Positions 24,467 through 32,796 of a DNA stretch of 33,605 nucleotides are shown piece after piece (positions within the stretch are counted from its first letter, which is position 1; each line of letters starts with the position of its first letter). The notes beneath the pieces are model-generated. The model was not told the origin of the DNA, ran no database searches, and was given only the letters and a program-made list of their open reading frames with translations. Source of the stretch: a bacterium. GTDB taxonomy: Bacteria > UBA8248. Both the position numbers and the translations under genes were made by a program. The stretch covers positions 1-33,605 of the forward strand of contig JAJDYR010000018.1 in assembly GCA_022825065.1 (NCBI GenBank), written 5' to 3'.

Positions 24467-25175
24467 TTCGGAAGATTATCTCATCGGCGAGAACATGACC
24501 GGCGGCTATGGCGGGCCGGACATCATTCACGAGTGCACCATCGGCGCCCGATCCGGAGAAATCACGGTCATCGTCGGCCCCAACGGCTCGGGTAAATCCA
24601 CGGCAATGAGAGCAATCCTGGGCATGTTGGACATGCGCGAGGGGTCGGTTCGCCTGGATGGCGAGGACATCACCGGCCTGAAACCCCAGGAGCGCGTCGC
24701 CCGGGGCATGAGCCTGGTGCCGCAAACCGGAAACGTCTTCACCTCCATGACGGTGGAGGAAAACCTCGAGATGGGGGCCTTCATCCGCCAGGACGACATT
24801 GCGGACACCATGGAGCAGGTTTTCGACCTCTTCCCGGTCCTGAAGGAGAAGCGCCGCCAGATCGCGGGCGAACTCTCCGGGGGCCAGCGCCAGCAGGTGG
24901 CGGTGGGCCGCGCGCTCATGACCCGCCCGAAGGTGCTGATGCTCGACGAGCCCACGGCGGGGGTCTCGCCCATCGTGATGACCGAGTTGTTCGAGCGGAT
25001 CCTCTACATCGCGGGCGACGGCATCGCCGTTGTGATGGTGGAGCAGAACGCCCGCCAGGCCCTCGCCATCGCCGACAGGGGTTACGTCCTCGTGGGGGGA
25101 CGAAACCGCTATACCGACACCGGCCCGGCCCTGATGATGAACACGGATGTCCGCCGGGCGTTCCTGGGCGGCTGA
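24453..25175 (+). CDS. Branched-chain amino-acid type ABC transporter, ATPase LivF-like
   Basis: The 240-residue ATPase has Walker A GPNGSGKST, signature LSGGQRQQVAVGRAL, Walker B VLMLDEP, and the LivF-typical VEQNARQALAIADRGYVL, where Gln-Asn takes the place of the usual His-Asp switch. It pairs with the LivG-like ATPase to drive transport at the inner membrane. It overlaps the preceding gene by 14 bases and ends four bases before the first permease gene. A second ATG at 24459 is possible. Confidence 0.92.
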
Positions 25176-25179
25176 GGCG

Positions 25180-26193
25180 ATGGACGGCATCCTGAACGCG
25201 CTGGTCCTGTTGTCGAATTTCGTCATCGTTCCCGCCATGGCGTATGGCAGCCAACTGGCGCTGGGCGCACTCGCCGTCACCTTGATATACGCCATCCTGC
25301 GCTTTTCGGATTTCGCCCAGGGAGACACCATGGCCTTCGGGGCCATGGCGACCATCCTGTTCACCTGGGTGCTGCAATACTGGGACGTTTCGATCTCCCC
25401 GCTGCCGACCGCCCTGCTGGCCCTGCCGTTCGGCGTCCTCTGCACGGTAGCCCTCTGCCTGTTGATCGATCGCTGGGTGTATCGTTTCTATCGCCGGGTG
25501 AAAGCGAAGCCCGAGGTGTTGATGATCGTCTCGGTCGGGGTAATGTTCGTCTACAACAGCGTGGTGCGCTTCATCATCGGGCCCGGCGACAGGTGGTTCG
25601 TCGACGGGCAGCGCTTCATCATCACGGCGCCGGCCTTCAAGCGCCTGAGCGGCCTTGATGAGGGCGTCGCCTTCAAGACCACGCAGGGGCTGACCATCCT
25701 GACGGCCGTCATTGTCGTGGCGGCGCTTTTCTGGTTTCTGAACCGCACGCGCACCGGCAAATCCATGCGCGCATACTCGGACAACGAGGACCTGGCCCTG
25801 CTCTCGGGGATCGACCCGGAGCGGGTCGTGCGCACCACCTGGATCATCGCGGCGGCGCTCGCCACCATCGCCGGCGTCCTGTATGGCCTGGACAAGAGTT
25901 TCAAGCCGTTCACCTATTTCAACCTTCTGTTGCCCATCTTCGCCTCCGCCATCGTCGGCGGTCTGGGCAACCCGCTGGGCGCAATCGCCGGCGGCTTCAC
26001 TATTGCTTTCTCCGAGATTGCTCTCACTTACGCCTACAGGAAATTCCTCGCCTACCTCACGCCGGGAGAATGGGCGCCGCAAGGATTGGTGCAACTGCTG
26101 TCCACGGATTACAAATTCGCGGTTTCCTTCGTCATTCTGGTGCTGGTGCTGCTGCTCAGGCCCACCGGCATCTTCGGGAGGAGATCTCCATGA
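25180..26193 (+). CDS. Branched-chain amino-acid type ABC transporter, permease LivH-like
   Basis: The 337-residue membrane protein has about eight hydrophobic segments and the LivH features GSQLALGALAVTLIYAILRFSDFAQGD near the N-terminus, MRAYSDNEDLALLSGIDPERV (the EAA-like cytoplasmic loop that docks on the ATPases), and AIVGGLGNPLGAIAGGFTIAFSE. The ATG at 25180 follows the LivF-like gene stop by four bases. It overlaps the next permease gene by four bases (ATGA). Confidence 0.92.
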   Translation: MDGILNALVLLSNFVIVPAMAYGSQLALGALAVTLIYAILRFSDFAQGDTMAFGAMATILFTWVLQYWDVSISPLPTALLALPFGVLCTVALCLLIDRWVYRFYRRVKAKPEVLMIVSVGVMFVYNSVVRFIIGPGDRWFVDGQRFIITAPAFKRLSGLDEGVAFKTTQGLTILTAVIVVAALFWFLNRTRTGKSMRAYSDNEDLALLSGIDPERVVRTTWIIAAALATIAGVLYGLDKSFKPFTYFNLLLPIFASAIVGGLGNPLGAIAGGFTIAFSEIALTYAYRKFLAYLTPGEWAPQGLVQLLSTDYKFAVSFVILVLVLLLRPTGIFGRRSP

Positions 26194-27512
26194 ACCCTGC
26201 GGCCCACAGGAGAGAGAACATGCGCACCATCTGCATGTTCGCGGCCATGTTCGCGGCTCTGGCTCTGGTCGGTGTGATCCAGAGTTTGCCCCTGGCGCTG
26301 ACGATTCTGAACCTCTGCCTCATATCGGCCATCATGTCTCTGGGCGTCAACATACAGTGGGGCTACGCCGGACTCGTGAATTTCGGCGTCCTGGGGTTTG
26401 CGGCGCTGGGGGGAGTGACGGCGGTTCTCGTTTCCGTCGCGCCCGTCCCGGCGGCCTGGGGAGCGGGCGGTGCGGGCGTCATCGTCGCTCTGGCGATTTC
26501 TCTGGCGACGATTCTGGCAGCCGTTTTCGTCGCCAGGCGCGCTCCCGCCGGAGTGCCGCGGAAACTCCTCCTCGCCTTCATCATCATCGGCGGCTATTTT
26601 CTCGCGCGGGCGTTCTTTTTCCCCGCCGTGGAGGCCATCGAGGCCGTGGACCCGACCAAAGCCGGGTTCCTGGGCGGCCTGGGGCTGCCCATCCTGCTCT
26701 CCTGGGTCGCGGGCGGTCTGTTCGCCGCCGCCGTCGCCTGGGCAATCGGAAAGATCGCATTGGGCCTCAGGGCCGATTATCTGGCAATCGCCACGCTGGG
26801 TATTTCGGAGATCATCATCGCCGTCCTGAAGAACGAGGACTGGCTGGCCCGCGGCGTGAAGAACGTGAGCGGACTGCCCCGCCCCGTGCCTTATGAGGTG
26901 GATCTTCAGCAGGCCCCCTGGTTCCGGGACTGGGCTGCGTTGCTGGGCGTATCGCCCGTGGAGTTCTCTTCCATTTTCGTTAAATTGTGCTACGCGGGGC
27001 TGTTCGCCATCGTCCTTCTCGTGGTGTTGTGGTTCTCCGGGCGGGCGCTCCATTCCCCGTGGGGGCGGATGATGCGCGCCATAAGGGACAACGAACTCGC
27101 CGCTTCCGCCATGGGGAAGGACGTCACGGGACGCCATCTGCAGGTGTTCATCCTGGGCTCGGCGGTGGTCGGCGTCGCCGGAGCCATGCTCACCACCCTG
27201 GACGGGCAGTTCACGCCCGCTTCCTACCAGCCGCTCCGCTTCACTTTCATCATCTGGGTGATGGTTATCGTCGGCGGGTCGGGGAACAACCGGGGCGCGG
27301 TTCTGGGCGGTTTCGTGATCTGGTTTTTCTGGGTCGAAGCCGAACCCATCGGTTTGTGGGTCATGGAACTACTCACTTCGGGTTTCGCGCAGGACAGTCC
27401 TCTGCGTCGGCACCTGATGGAAAGCGCGGCCCACATGCGTCATATGGTCATGGGAGTCATCCTGTTGATGGTCCTGCGCTTCAGTCCCCGCGGCCTGATT
27501 CCAGAAAGGTAG
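26190..27512 (+). CDS. Branched-chain amino-acid type ABC transporter, permease LivM-like
   Basis: The 440-residue membrane protein shows the LivM features NIQWGYAGLVNFGVLGFAALGG, LRADYLAIATLGISEIII and WGRMMRAIRDNELAASAMGKDV (the ATPase-docking loop), then FTFIIWVMVIVGGSGNNRGAVLGG. It is long for the family because of extra segments between the N-terminal helices and the docking loop (ARRAPAGVPRK to about 60 residues further). GGGAGGAG precedes the ATG. It completes a five-gene operon in the order binding protein, LivG, LivF, LivH, LivM. Confidence 0.92.
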   Translation: MNPAAHRRENMRTICMFAAMFAALALVGVIQSLPLALTILNLCLISAIMSLGVNIQWGYAGLVNFGVLGFAALGGVTAVLVSVAPVPAAWGAGGAGVIVALAISLATILAAVFVARRAPAGVPRKLLLAFIIIGGYFLARAFFFPAVEAIEAVDPTKAGFLGGLGLPILLSWVAGGLFAAAVAWAIGKIALGLRADYLAIATLGISEIIIAVLKNEDWLARGVKNVSGLPRPVPYEVDLQQAPWFRDWAALLGVSPVEFSSIFVKLCYAGLFAIVLLVVLWFSGRALHSPWGRMMRAIRDNELAASAMGKDVTGRHLQVFILGSAVVGVAGAMLTTLDGQFTPASYQPLRFTFIIWVMVIVGGSGNNRGAVLGGFVIWFFWVEAEPIGLWVMELLTSGFAQDSPLRRHLMESAAHMRHMVMGVILLMVLRFSPRGLIPER

Positions 27513-27540
27513 TCCGCATCCGAATAGACCCGAGAGCCGT

Positions 27541-27571
27541 AAGACGCGCGGGAACCCCGAATTCGCGTCTT
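27541..27571 (+). terminator. Probable terminator hairpin after the transporter operon
   Basis: AAGACGCG (27541-27548) pairs perfectly with CGCGTCTT (27564-27571), with a nested CGGG/CCCG pair in the loop, 28 bases after the LivM-like gene stop. There is no strong T-run after it, so it may be a processing or stabilising hairpin instead. Confidence 0.4.
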
Positions 27572-27721
27572 CATGTTCTCCTGGAGGATTTTCATCCGGG
27601 GAGGTGAGAGGTGTTTTTCCTCAAAATGTTCGGGAGTCGATGGGCTGCGCCGGTTTTGTTATGTCGACTCGCTGTGCTAACTTCGGGTTGATGATCGCCG
27701 GTCGGCAATCATTCAGATATC

Positions 27722-27798
27722 GGGTCGCTAGCTCAACTAGGCAGAGCAACGGACTCTTAATCCGTGGGTTCGGGGTTCGATTCCCCGGCGACCCACCA
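27722..27798 (+). tRNA. tRNA-Lys (anticodon CUU)
   Basis: The acceptor GGGTCGC pairs with GCGACCC, the D-arm is GCTC..GAGC, the anticodon stem ACGGA/TCCGT encloses CTCTTAA (anticodon CTT), the T-arm is CGGGG-TTCGATT-CCCCG, and CCA is encoded at 27796-27798. It lies alone between the transporter operon and a small reading frame. Confidence 0.95.
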
Positions 27799-27831
27799 GT
27801 TTTCGCGCATTCAAGGGAGAGTCGGTTCCGT

Positions 27832-27930
27832 ATGAAAACCCTTTCGATCATCATATTGGCCGTAGTCGTACTCATTTTCGTCTGGAAGGTGCTGCTGAAG
27901 GATCCCTTTGGGATTTACCCCAAGAAATAA
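27832..27930 (+). CDS. Possible 32-residue single-pass membrane peptide
   Basis: An ATG at 27832, preceded by AAGGGAGAG, opens a 32-codon frame with one hydrophobic helix (LSIIILAVVVLIFVWKVLL) followed by a short basic tail (DPFGIYPKK). The composition is that of many small membrane proteins. It is too short to assign and could be chance; the ribosome-binding site and clean membrane segment are the only support. Confidence 0.4.
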   Translation: MKTLSIIILAVVVLIFVWKVLLKDPFGIYPKK

Positions 27931-28006
27931 CCCTCCTTTTTCCGTTGTTGGCCCGGAGTATTCCCTTTGTTTTCCCTGCGTGGCCGGTCACTGCTTCGTC
28001 CGCACT

Positions 28007-29593
28007 TCACGTCTGCTTGTTGGTTTTCAGCACCAGAATGAACGGGATGACGAAAATGAAGCTCCATCCCATGATCCAATAGATGTCGTTGTAGGCGAGC
28101 ATGGTGGCTTGTCTGTCGATGGTCTGCTCGATGAGGCCCATCGCCTTGGTTTGCGCGGTGTGCGGGTCGATTTGCTTGCGGACGAGCATTTCCGACAGCG
28201 TTTCTTTGTATGAGAGGAACGTGGCGTTCGATTCGGTGATGTTTCCCACCATGTTCACGCGATGAAGGGCGGTGCGGCGTTCGAGCAGTATCGCCATGAC
28301 GGCGAACCCCAGGTTGCCCCCCAGGCGGCGTGCCAGGTTGTAGAGGCTCGTGGCGGAGTTGATATCGGCCACTGCGGTGGTGCTGAAGGCGACGGTCGTC
28401 AGGGTGACGAAGACGAAGGGCATGCCGAAACCCAGGATGACGAGGCGCGACACCATGTCCCAATAGTCCGTCTGCAACGAGAGCCCCGACATCAGAATCA
28501 GGGACGTCATGGCCAGCGCGACGCCGCCGCACATCAATATCCTGTAATCCACATGATTGTACAGGTGGCCCACGATGGGCATCATGCAGAACAGGGCGAT
28601 GCCCCTTGGCAGCATGACGAGGCCGGTTTCATACGGGCCGTGATCGAGCAGGTTTTGCAGAAATTGCGGCAGGATGAAGGTGGTTCCGAACATCACGATT
28701 CCGAAGATCAGCACGACGAAGCACGAGGCGCTCAGGTTCAGGTTGTTAAGAACCCTGAAATCGACGATGGGTTCTTCCGTCTTGAGCTCCCAGAGGACCA
28801 GCGCCGTCAGGGTAAGGATGGTGAGAATCGTCATCACGATGATGAGGTTCGAGTCGAACCAGTCCTCGTCCTGTCCGCGTTCCAGGACGACCTGAAGCGC
28901 GGTGAGGCCGACCCCGATGAGGATGATGCCCACCCAGTCGACCTTGTTGATTCCGCGCTTCATGTGGGGCGGGTCGTACACGTAGATGGAGACGAGGGCG
29001 AGTCCTACGGCGGCGACGGGCACGTTGATGTAGAAGACCCATGGCCAGCTCAGCGTTTCCGTGATCCATCCGCCGACTACCGGACCCATCGCGGGCGCCA
29101 ACACCACCCCGGCCGCGAACATGGCCATGGCCCAGCCTTGTCTGTTCGGCGGATAGGTTTCGCGCAATATCGCCTGTGCGACGGGGATGAGCCCGCCGCC
29201 GCCGAGCCCTTGCAGGATGCGGTAGGCGAGCATCTGGGTGAAGGTTTGCGAGGTGCCGACGAGAATCGACGCCAGCGTGAACAAGACGAAGGAGACGAGA
29301 AAATAGCGCTTTCGTCCCAGCAGGGTGCTCCACCAGGCCGACATGGTGATCGTGATGATCTGGGCGATGGTGTAGATGGTCGCCACCCAGGTGATGGTGG
29401 ACAGATCGACGTTGAACGAACCGCGCATGTGCGGCATCACCACGTTGACGATACTGGCGTCCATGATGGAGATGAACGCGGCCGATACGACCGCGAGCGT
29501 TATCATCGCGCGGTTGAAGGGAGAGGGATAACTTGTCCCGGAGGCGGCTTCCTCCCCGCTGCCGGGAGCGGATGAAGTCGTATTTGCGTTCAA
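28007..29593 (-). CDS. MFS multidrug exporter, DHA2 (EmrB/QacA) family
   Basis: The 528-residue protein has 14 predicted membrane segments, as in the DHA2 drug:proton antiporters. Motifs include ISIMDASIVNVVMPHM in TM1, SAWWSTLLGRKRYFLVS (the loop 2-3 motif), LAYRILQGLGGGGLIPV and GPVVGGWITETLSWPWVFYINVP (motif C and its flank). Together with the EmrA-like adaptor encoded upstream it should export toxic compounds across both membranes through an outer-membrane channel. The start is a TTG at 29593 that overlaps the stop of the adaptor gene (TTGA), so translation is coupled. A later start is not excluded. Confidence 0.9.
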   Translation of the reverse strand: MNANTTSSAPGSGEEAASGTSYPSPFNRAMITLAVVSAAFISIMDASIVNVVMPHMRGSFNVDLSTITWVATIYTIAQIITITMSAWWSTLLGRKRYFLVSFVLFTLASILVGTSQTFTQMLAYRILQGLGGGGLIPVAQAILRETYPPNRQGWAMAMFAAGVVLAPAMGPVVGGWITETLSWPWVFYINVPVAAVGLALVSIYVYDPPHMKRGINKVDWVGIILIGVGLTALQVVLERGQDEDWFDSNLIIVMTILTILTLTALVLWELKTEEPIVDFRVLNNLNLSASCFVVLIFGIVMFGTTFILPQFLQNLLDHGPYETGLVMLPRGIALFCMMPIVGHLYNHVDYRILMCGGVALAMTSLILMSGLSLQTDYWDMVSRLVILGFGMPFVFVTLTTVAFSTTAVADINSATSLYNLARRLGGNLGFAVMAILLERRTALHRVNMVGNITESNATFLSYKETLSEMLVRKQIDPHTAQTKAMGLIEQTIDRQATMLAYNDIYWIMGWSFIFVIPFILVLKTNKQT

Positions 29594-30936
29594 GGTTTCC
29601 GGTTTTGCGGTTTCTTGTCCACAGGGTACGCCAGCAGGCGGGGGCCGCGCCGTGTTTTGGTGTCCACGGTCACATAGGCGGACATGCCGACCAGAAGCGG
29701 GAAGTTCGAGGGAGGTCTTTCATCCAGCAGTATCTTCACGGGAATGCGGCGGGTGACCTTCACCCAGTTTCCTGTGGCGTTCTCGGGCGGCAGGAGAGAG
29801 AAGGTCTCACCCGTACCCGAGTACAGGCTCGCGATGTGGCCCTTGAACGTTCGATTCGGATAGGCGTCGAGCACGATTTCCGCGGGCTGGCCCACGTGAA
29901 TGCCCTCGAGTTTGATTTCCTTGAAATTCGCCCGGATATATGCCTTCTCAAGCTGAACGATGAGCAGCAAGGGACGCCCGGGCTGCACGAAGGTTCCCGG
30001 GTCGACGGATTTCTCCACGTAGCCGGATACGGGCGCGCGAACCTCGGTGTAGGAGAGTAGAAGCTCCTTCTCCTTGTAGGCGGCCAGGGCCTCTTCGAGT
30101 TCAGCCTTCAGGGAATCGGCGTCATGGCTCTTCATGCGCCGGGAACGGTCCTCGTTTTTGGCCAGCGCCACCGCGGCCTGCGCCTCTACGATCTGGTTGA
30201 CGATAGCCGCGACTTTATTCTCCTCCACGCTGAGCGCGGCCCCGGAGGCGTCGTAATTCGCCTTGGCGACGTCATATGAAGCGTTCGCAAGCGCCAGGTT
30301 CTCATCCGAAATGATTTTCTGGCCATGCAGACGCAGTTTTCGGTTCAAATCCTCGCGCGCCTGGTTCATCGTCGCCGCATGGGCGCGCGTTTCGTTTTTT
30401 CTCTGGACGAGCAGTGCGCGGGCCGAGCGCAGGGTGCGCCTCAAAGTCTCCAGCCGGGCGCTTGCTTCCTGCTGGAGGCCGCTCGCGCGGCCCATGGAAT
30501 GGGTGACGGACACCTTGCTCGCCTCATACTTCGCGCGGGCGACGGCGACGGCGGCTTTGGCTTTCTGGAGAGCCACCTCGTGACGCCGCTTGTCGAGGAC
30601 GACGAGGAGGTCCCCTTTCCGGACCGCCTGGTTATCCTTGACCAGGAGTTTTTTCACCACGCCCGGAATTTCGACGCTCACGGGCGTCAGCGTACTCTGC
30701 ACATAGGCGTTGTCCGTCGAGACGTATCGTTCCCAATGCTGCCACCAGAAATATCCCGCCTCGGCGGCGAAGAACAGGCCCACGCCGAGGGCCAGGAAAA
30801 AGAGGAATTTCCTGACGAAAGAGAGGGTGAAGCGCTTTTGCCGGGGGCGTCGCTTGTTGGAGGACAGCGGGTTTTTCCCCTCCTGGGCGGGTCCGGTGTG
30901 GGAGGGATTTTCCCCATCTGGCGGTTTATCTGTCAT
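29590..30936 (-). CDS. EmrA/HlyD-family membrane fusion protein
   Basis: The 448-residue adaptor has an N-terminal cytoplasmic basic stretch (NKRRPRQKRFTLS), one membrane helix (FVRKFLFFLALGVGLFFAAE) and a large periplasmic part. Visible are STDNAYVQSTLTPVSVEIPG, VKDNQAVRKGDLLVVLDKR (lipoyl half), a long coiled coil (about residues 120-270), YTEVRAPVSGYVEKSVDPGTFVQPG (second half) and the beta-barrel NRTFKGHIASLYSGTG. It works with the downstream EmrB-type transporter. The ATG at 30936 is preferred to a GTG three bases before it. The pair forms one operon; no outer-membrane channel gene is present. Confidence 0.9.
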   Translation of the reverse strand: MTDKPPDGENPSHTGPAQEGKNPLSSNKRRPRQKRFTLSFVRKFLFFLALGVGLFFAAEAGYFWWQHWERYVSTDNAYVQSTLTPVSVEIPGVVKKLLVKDNQAVRKGDLLVVLDKRRHEVALQKAKAAVAVARAKYEASKVSVTHSMGRASGLQQEASARLETLRRTLRSARALLVQRKNETRAHAATMNQAREDLNRKLRLHGQKIISDENLALANASYDVAKANYDASGAALSVEENKVAAIVNQIVEAQAAVALAKNEDRSRRMKSHDADSLKAELEEALAAYKEKELLLSYTEVRAPVSGYVEKSVDPGTFVQPGRPLLLIVQLEKAYIRANFKEIKLEGIHVGQPAEIVLDAYPNRTFKGHIASLYSGTGETFSLLPPENATGNWVKVTRRIPVKILLDERPPSNFPLLVGMSAYVTVDTKTRRGPRLLAYPVDKKPQNRKP

Positions 30937-31029
30937 CACAGATGTCCGTGGCTCAATAACGTGCCGATTATACGAAACGCGGCGATATTTGGAGATAACC
31001 CACTTAAATTACAGCAAATAATGCAGTTT

Positions 31030-31057
31030 TGTCATTGCGGGCAGTCAAAAAATGACA
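31030..31057. repeat. Inverted repeat between the emrA-like and ggt genes
   Basis: TGTCATT (31030-31036) and AATGACA (31051-31057) are perfect inverted repeats 14 bases apart, in the divergent intergenic region 30937-31155. It could be an operator for either direction; no adjacent regulator gene is seen. A TATAAT at 31109-31114 may belong to the ggt promoter. Confidence 0.35.
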
Positions 31058-31155
31058 TGGCAAGGTACGACCCGCGCTCACGCGTGCGCCTTGGAGCCTC
31101 GGTGTGCTTATAATCTTCAAGCATCAATAATGGAGAAAACGCGGGAGGAATCCAT

Positions 31156-32709
31156 ATGTTCGCCGTAGCGGCGGCTCATGAAAAAGCGGTGGAAGCGGGT
31201 TTGCGCGCGATGGAGGAGGGAGGAGACGCCTGCGATGCGGCGGTGGCCGTCTCCCTGGCCCTGGGTGTGGCGGAGCCTTTCTATTCCGGTCTGGGCGGCG
31301 GCGGCGTGGCGCTCATCTGGCGCGAGAGCGAGAAACGAGCCGGGTTCGTCGATTTCAGCAATGAGTGTCCCCTCGGAATGGAACCCGGCATTTTCGAGTG
31401 CGATGAAAACGGAAAACACACAGGCCAGGCGCACAGCCGGGGCCATCGCTCCGTCCTGGTTCCGGGGTTGTTGCGCGGGCTCGAGGCGATTCACCGCGAA
31501 TTCGGGCGCAAGGACTGGGACGATTTGTTCGAGGGCGCAATCCGTCTGGCGGATGAGGGTTTTCACGTCGGCTGGTTCTATCGCCGCCAGCAGGAGGAGC
31601 CGCGCTTCAGGGAGCTTTGCGCGGCATATCCTGAACTCGGGAGAATCCACTCGGCATCCGGCGAACCGCTTGCCGAAGGCGCGCTCCTGCCCCAGCCGGA
31701 TTTGGCGGGAACGCTTCGCGAGATAGCCGAAAAAGGAGCGGACGCTTTTTACGGGGGCGCGCTCGCTGAAGCCATTGTGGATGCGGTGAATAGCGGCGGT
31801 GGTTATCTGGGGGCGTCTGATCTCTTAAACTACCGCGTGCGGTGGATGGCTCCGCTCGCCTCGCGTTACCGGGACCTGCGTTTCCTCACCGCGCCGCCGC
31901 CTTCTTCCGGCCTCATCCTGATCCAGATATTGAATTTTTTAGAAGCCCTCCTGCCCGAATGGGATGAGGCGGATGAGCCGGCGCGCGGTCTGGCGCTCGC
32001 TCGCGCCATGCGCGCGGCGTTTCGCGACAGGTTCTCGGTCTATGGGGACCCTTACCATTACGAGATGCCGGTGGAACGACTCCTGAGCAAGGAATATGCC
32101 GCCGCAATATCCGAGAAGCGAACCCCCGGCATTCACGTTCACGACATGGAGCCGGGCTCGACGACCCACTTCACGGTTGTGGACGCCAAAGGCAACGTGG
32201 TCTGCCAGACGCAGACCCTGGGCATGGGGTGGGGCTCTGGCGTCGTGCCGCCGGGCACGGGTGTCATCTTGAACAACCACACGAACTGGATGGACCCCCG
32301 CCCGGGACGCGGGAATTCCCTCGGCGCGGGCAAGCGGCCCATGGCGGGTTACGCCCCCACCCTCGTCTTCGAGGGGGAGAAATTGCGACTGGGCGTCGGC
32401 AGTCCCGGCTCGTACCGCATCCCCACGGCGGTGGCCCAGGTCATCCTCAATCTGTTCTACCGGAAGATGAACCTGCAAGAAGCGGTGGAAGCCCCCCGCA
32501 TGCACCTGGATATCGGCCCCATGCACGCTGAGGATGCGGTGGATGAGGCGGTTTTAGAATCATTGCGGCAGAGCGGTTTGGAGGTTTCACATTATGCGCA
32601 CCCCCACCACTTCTTCGGCGGCGTGCATGCTGTGTATGTGGGCGATGACGGCCGCCTCACTGCTTATGGGGACTCGCGTCGCGCCGGAAAGGCGGGAACG
32701 AGGGAGTAG
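31156..32709 (+). CDS. Gamma-glutamyltransferase-family protein, no signal peptide
   Basis: The 517-residue protein matches the gamma-glutamyltranspeptidase family: AAAHEKAVEAGLRAMEEGGDACDAAVAVSLALGV at the start, YSGLGGGG, a PGLLRGLEAIHREFG segment, and MEPGSTTHFTVVD, in which the first Thr (about residue 336) should be the nucleophile exposed by self-cleavage into large and small subunits. GSPGSYRIPTAV and APRMHLD are typical of the small subunit. The family's domain starts at the initiator Met, with no signal peptide, so the enzyme is probably cytoplasmic, unlike the periplasmic glutathione-degrading type. Substrate could be glutathione or another gamma-glutamyl compound, or it may be a related acylase. 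GGGAGGAA precedes the ATG. Confidence 0.87.
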   Translation: MFAVAAAHEKAVEAGLRAMEEGGDACDAAVAVSLALGVAEPFYSGLGGGGVALIWRESEKRAGFVDFSNECPLGMEPGIFECDENGKHTGQAHSRGHRSVLVPGLLRGLEAIHREFGRKDWDDLFEGAIRLADEGFHVGWFYRRQQEEPRFRELCAAYPELGRIHSASGEPLAEGALLPQPDLAGTLREIAEKGADAFYGGALAEAIVDAVNSGGGYLGASDLLNYRVRWMAPLASRYRDLRFLTAPPPSSGLILIQILNFLEALLPEWDEADEPARGLALARAMRAAFRDRFSVYGDPYHYEMPVERLLSKEYAAAISEKRTPGIHVHDMEPGSTTHFTVVDAKGNVVCQTQTLGMGWGSGVVPPGTGVILNNHTNWMDPRPGRGNSLGAGKRPMAGYAPTLVFEGEKLRLGVGSPGSYRIPTAVAQVILNLFYRKMNLQEAVEAPRMHLDIGPMHAEDAVDEAVLESLRQSGLEVSHYAHPHHFFGGVHAVYVGDDGRLTAYGDSRRAGKAGTRE

Positions 32710-32796
32710 AGCGGAATCCCTATTGTGAATGGGCACGGCAAAGAGACGTCTGTCCTCTGGCTGCGGCGGAGCGCATGAGGTCCGTTAGATGAATTG

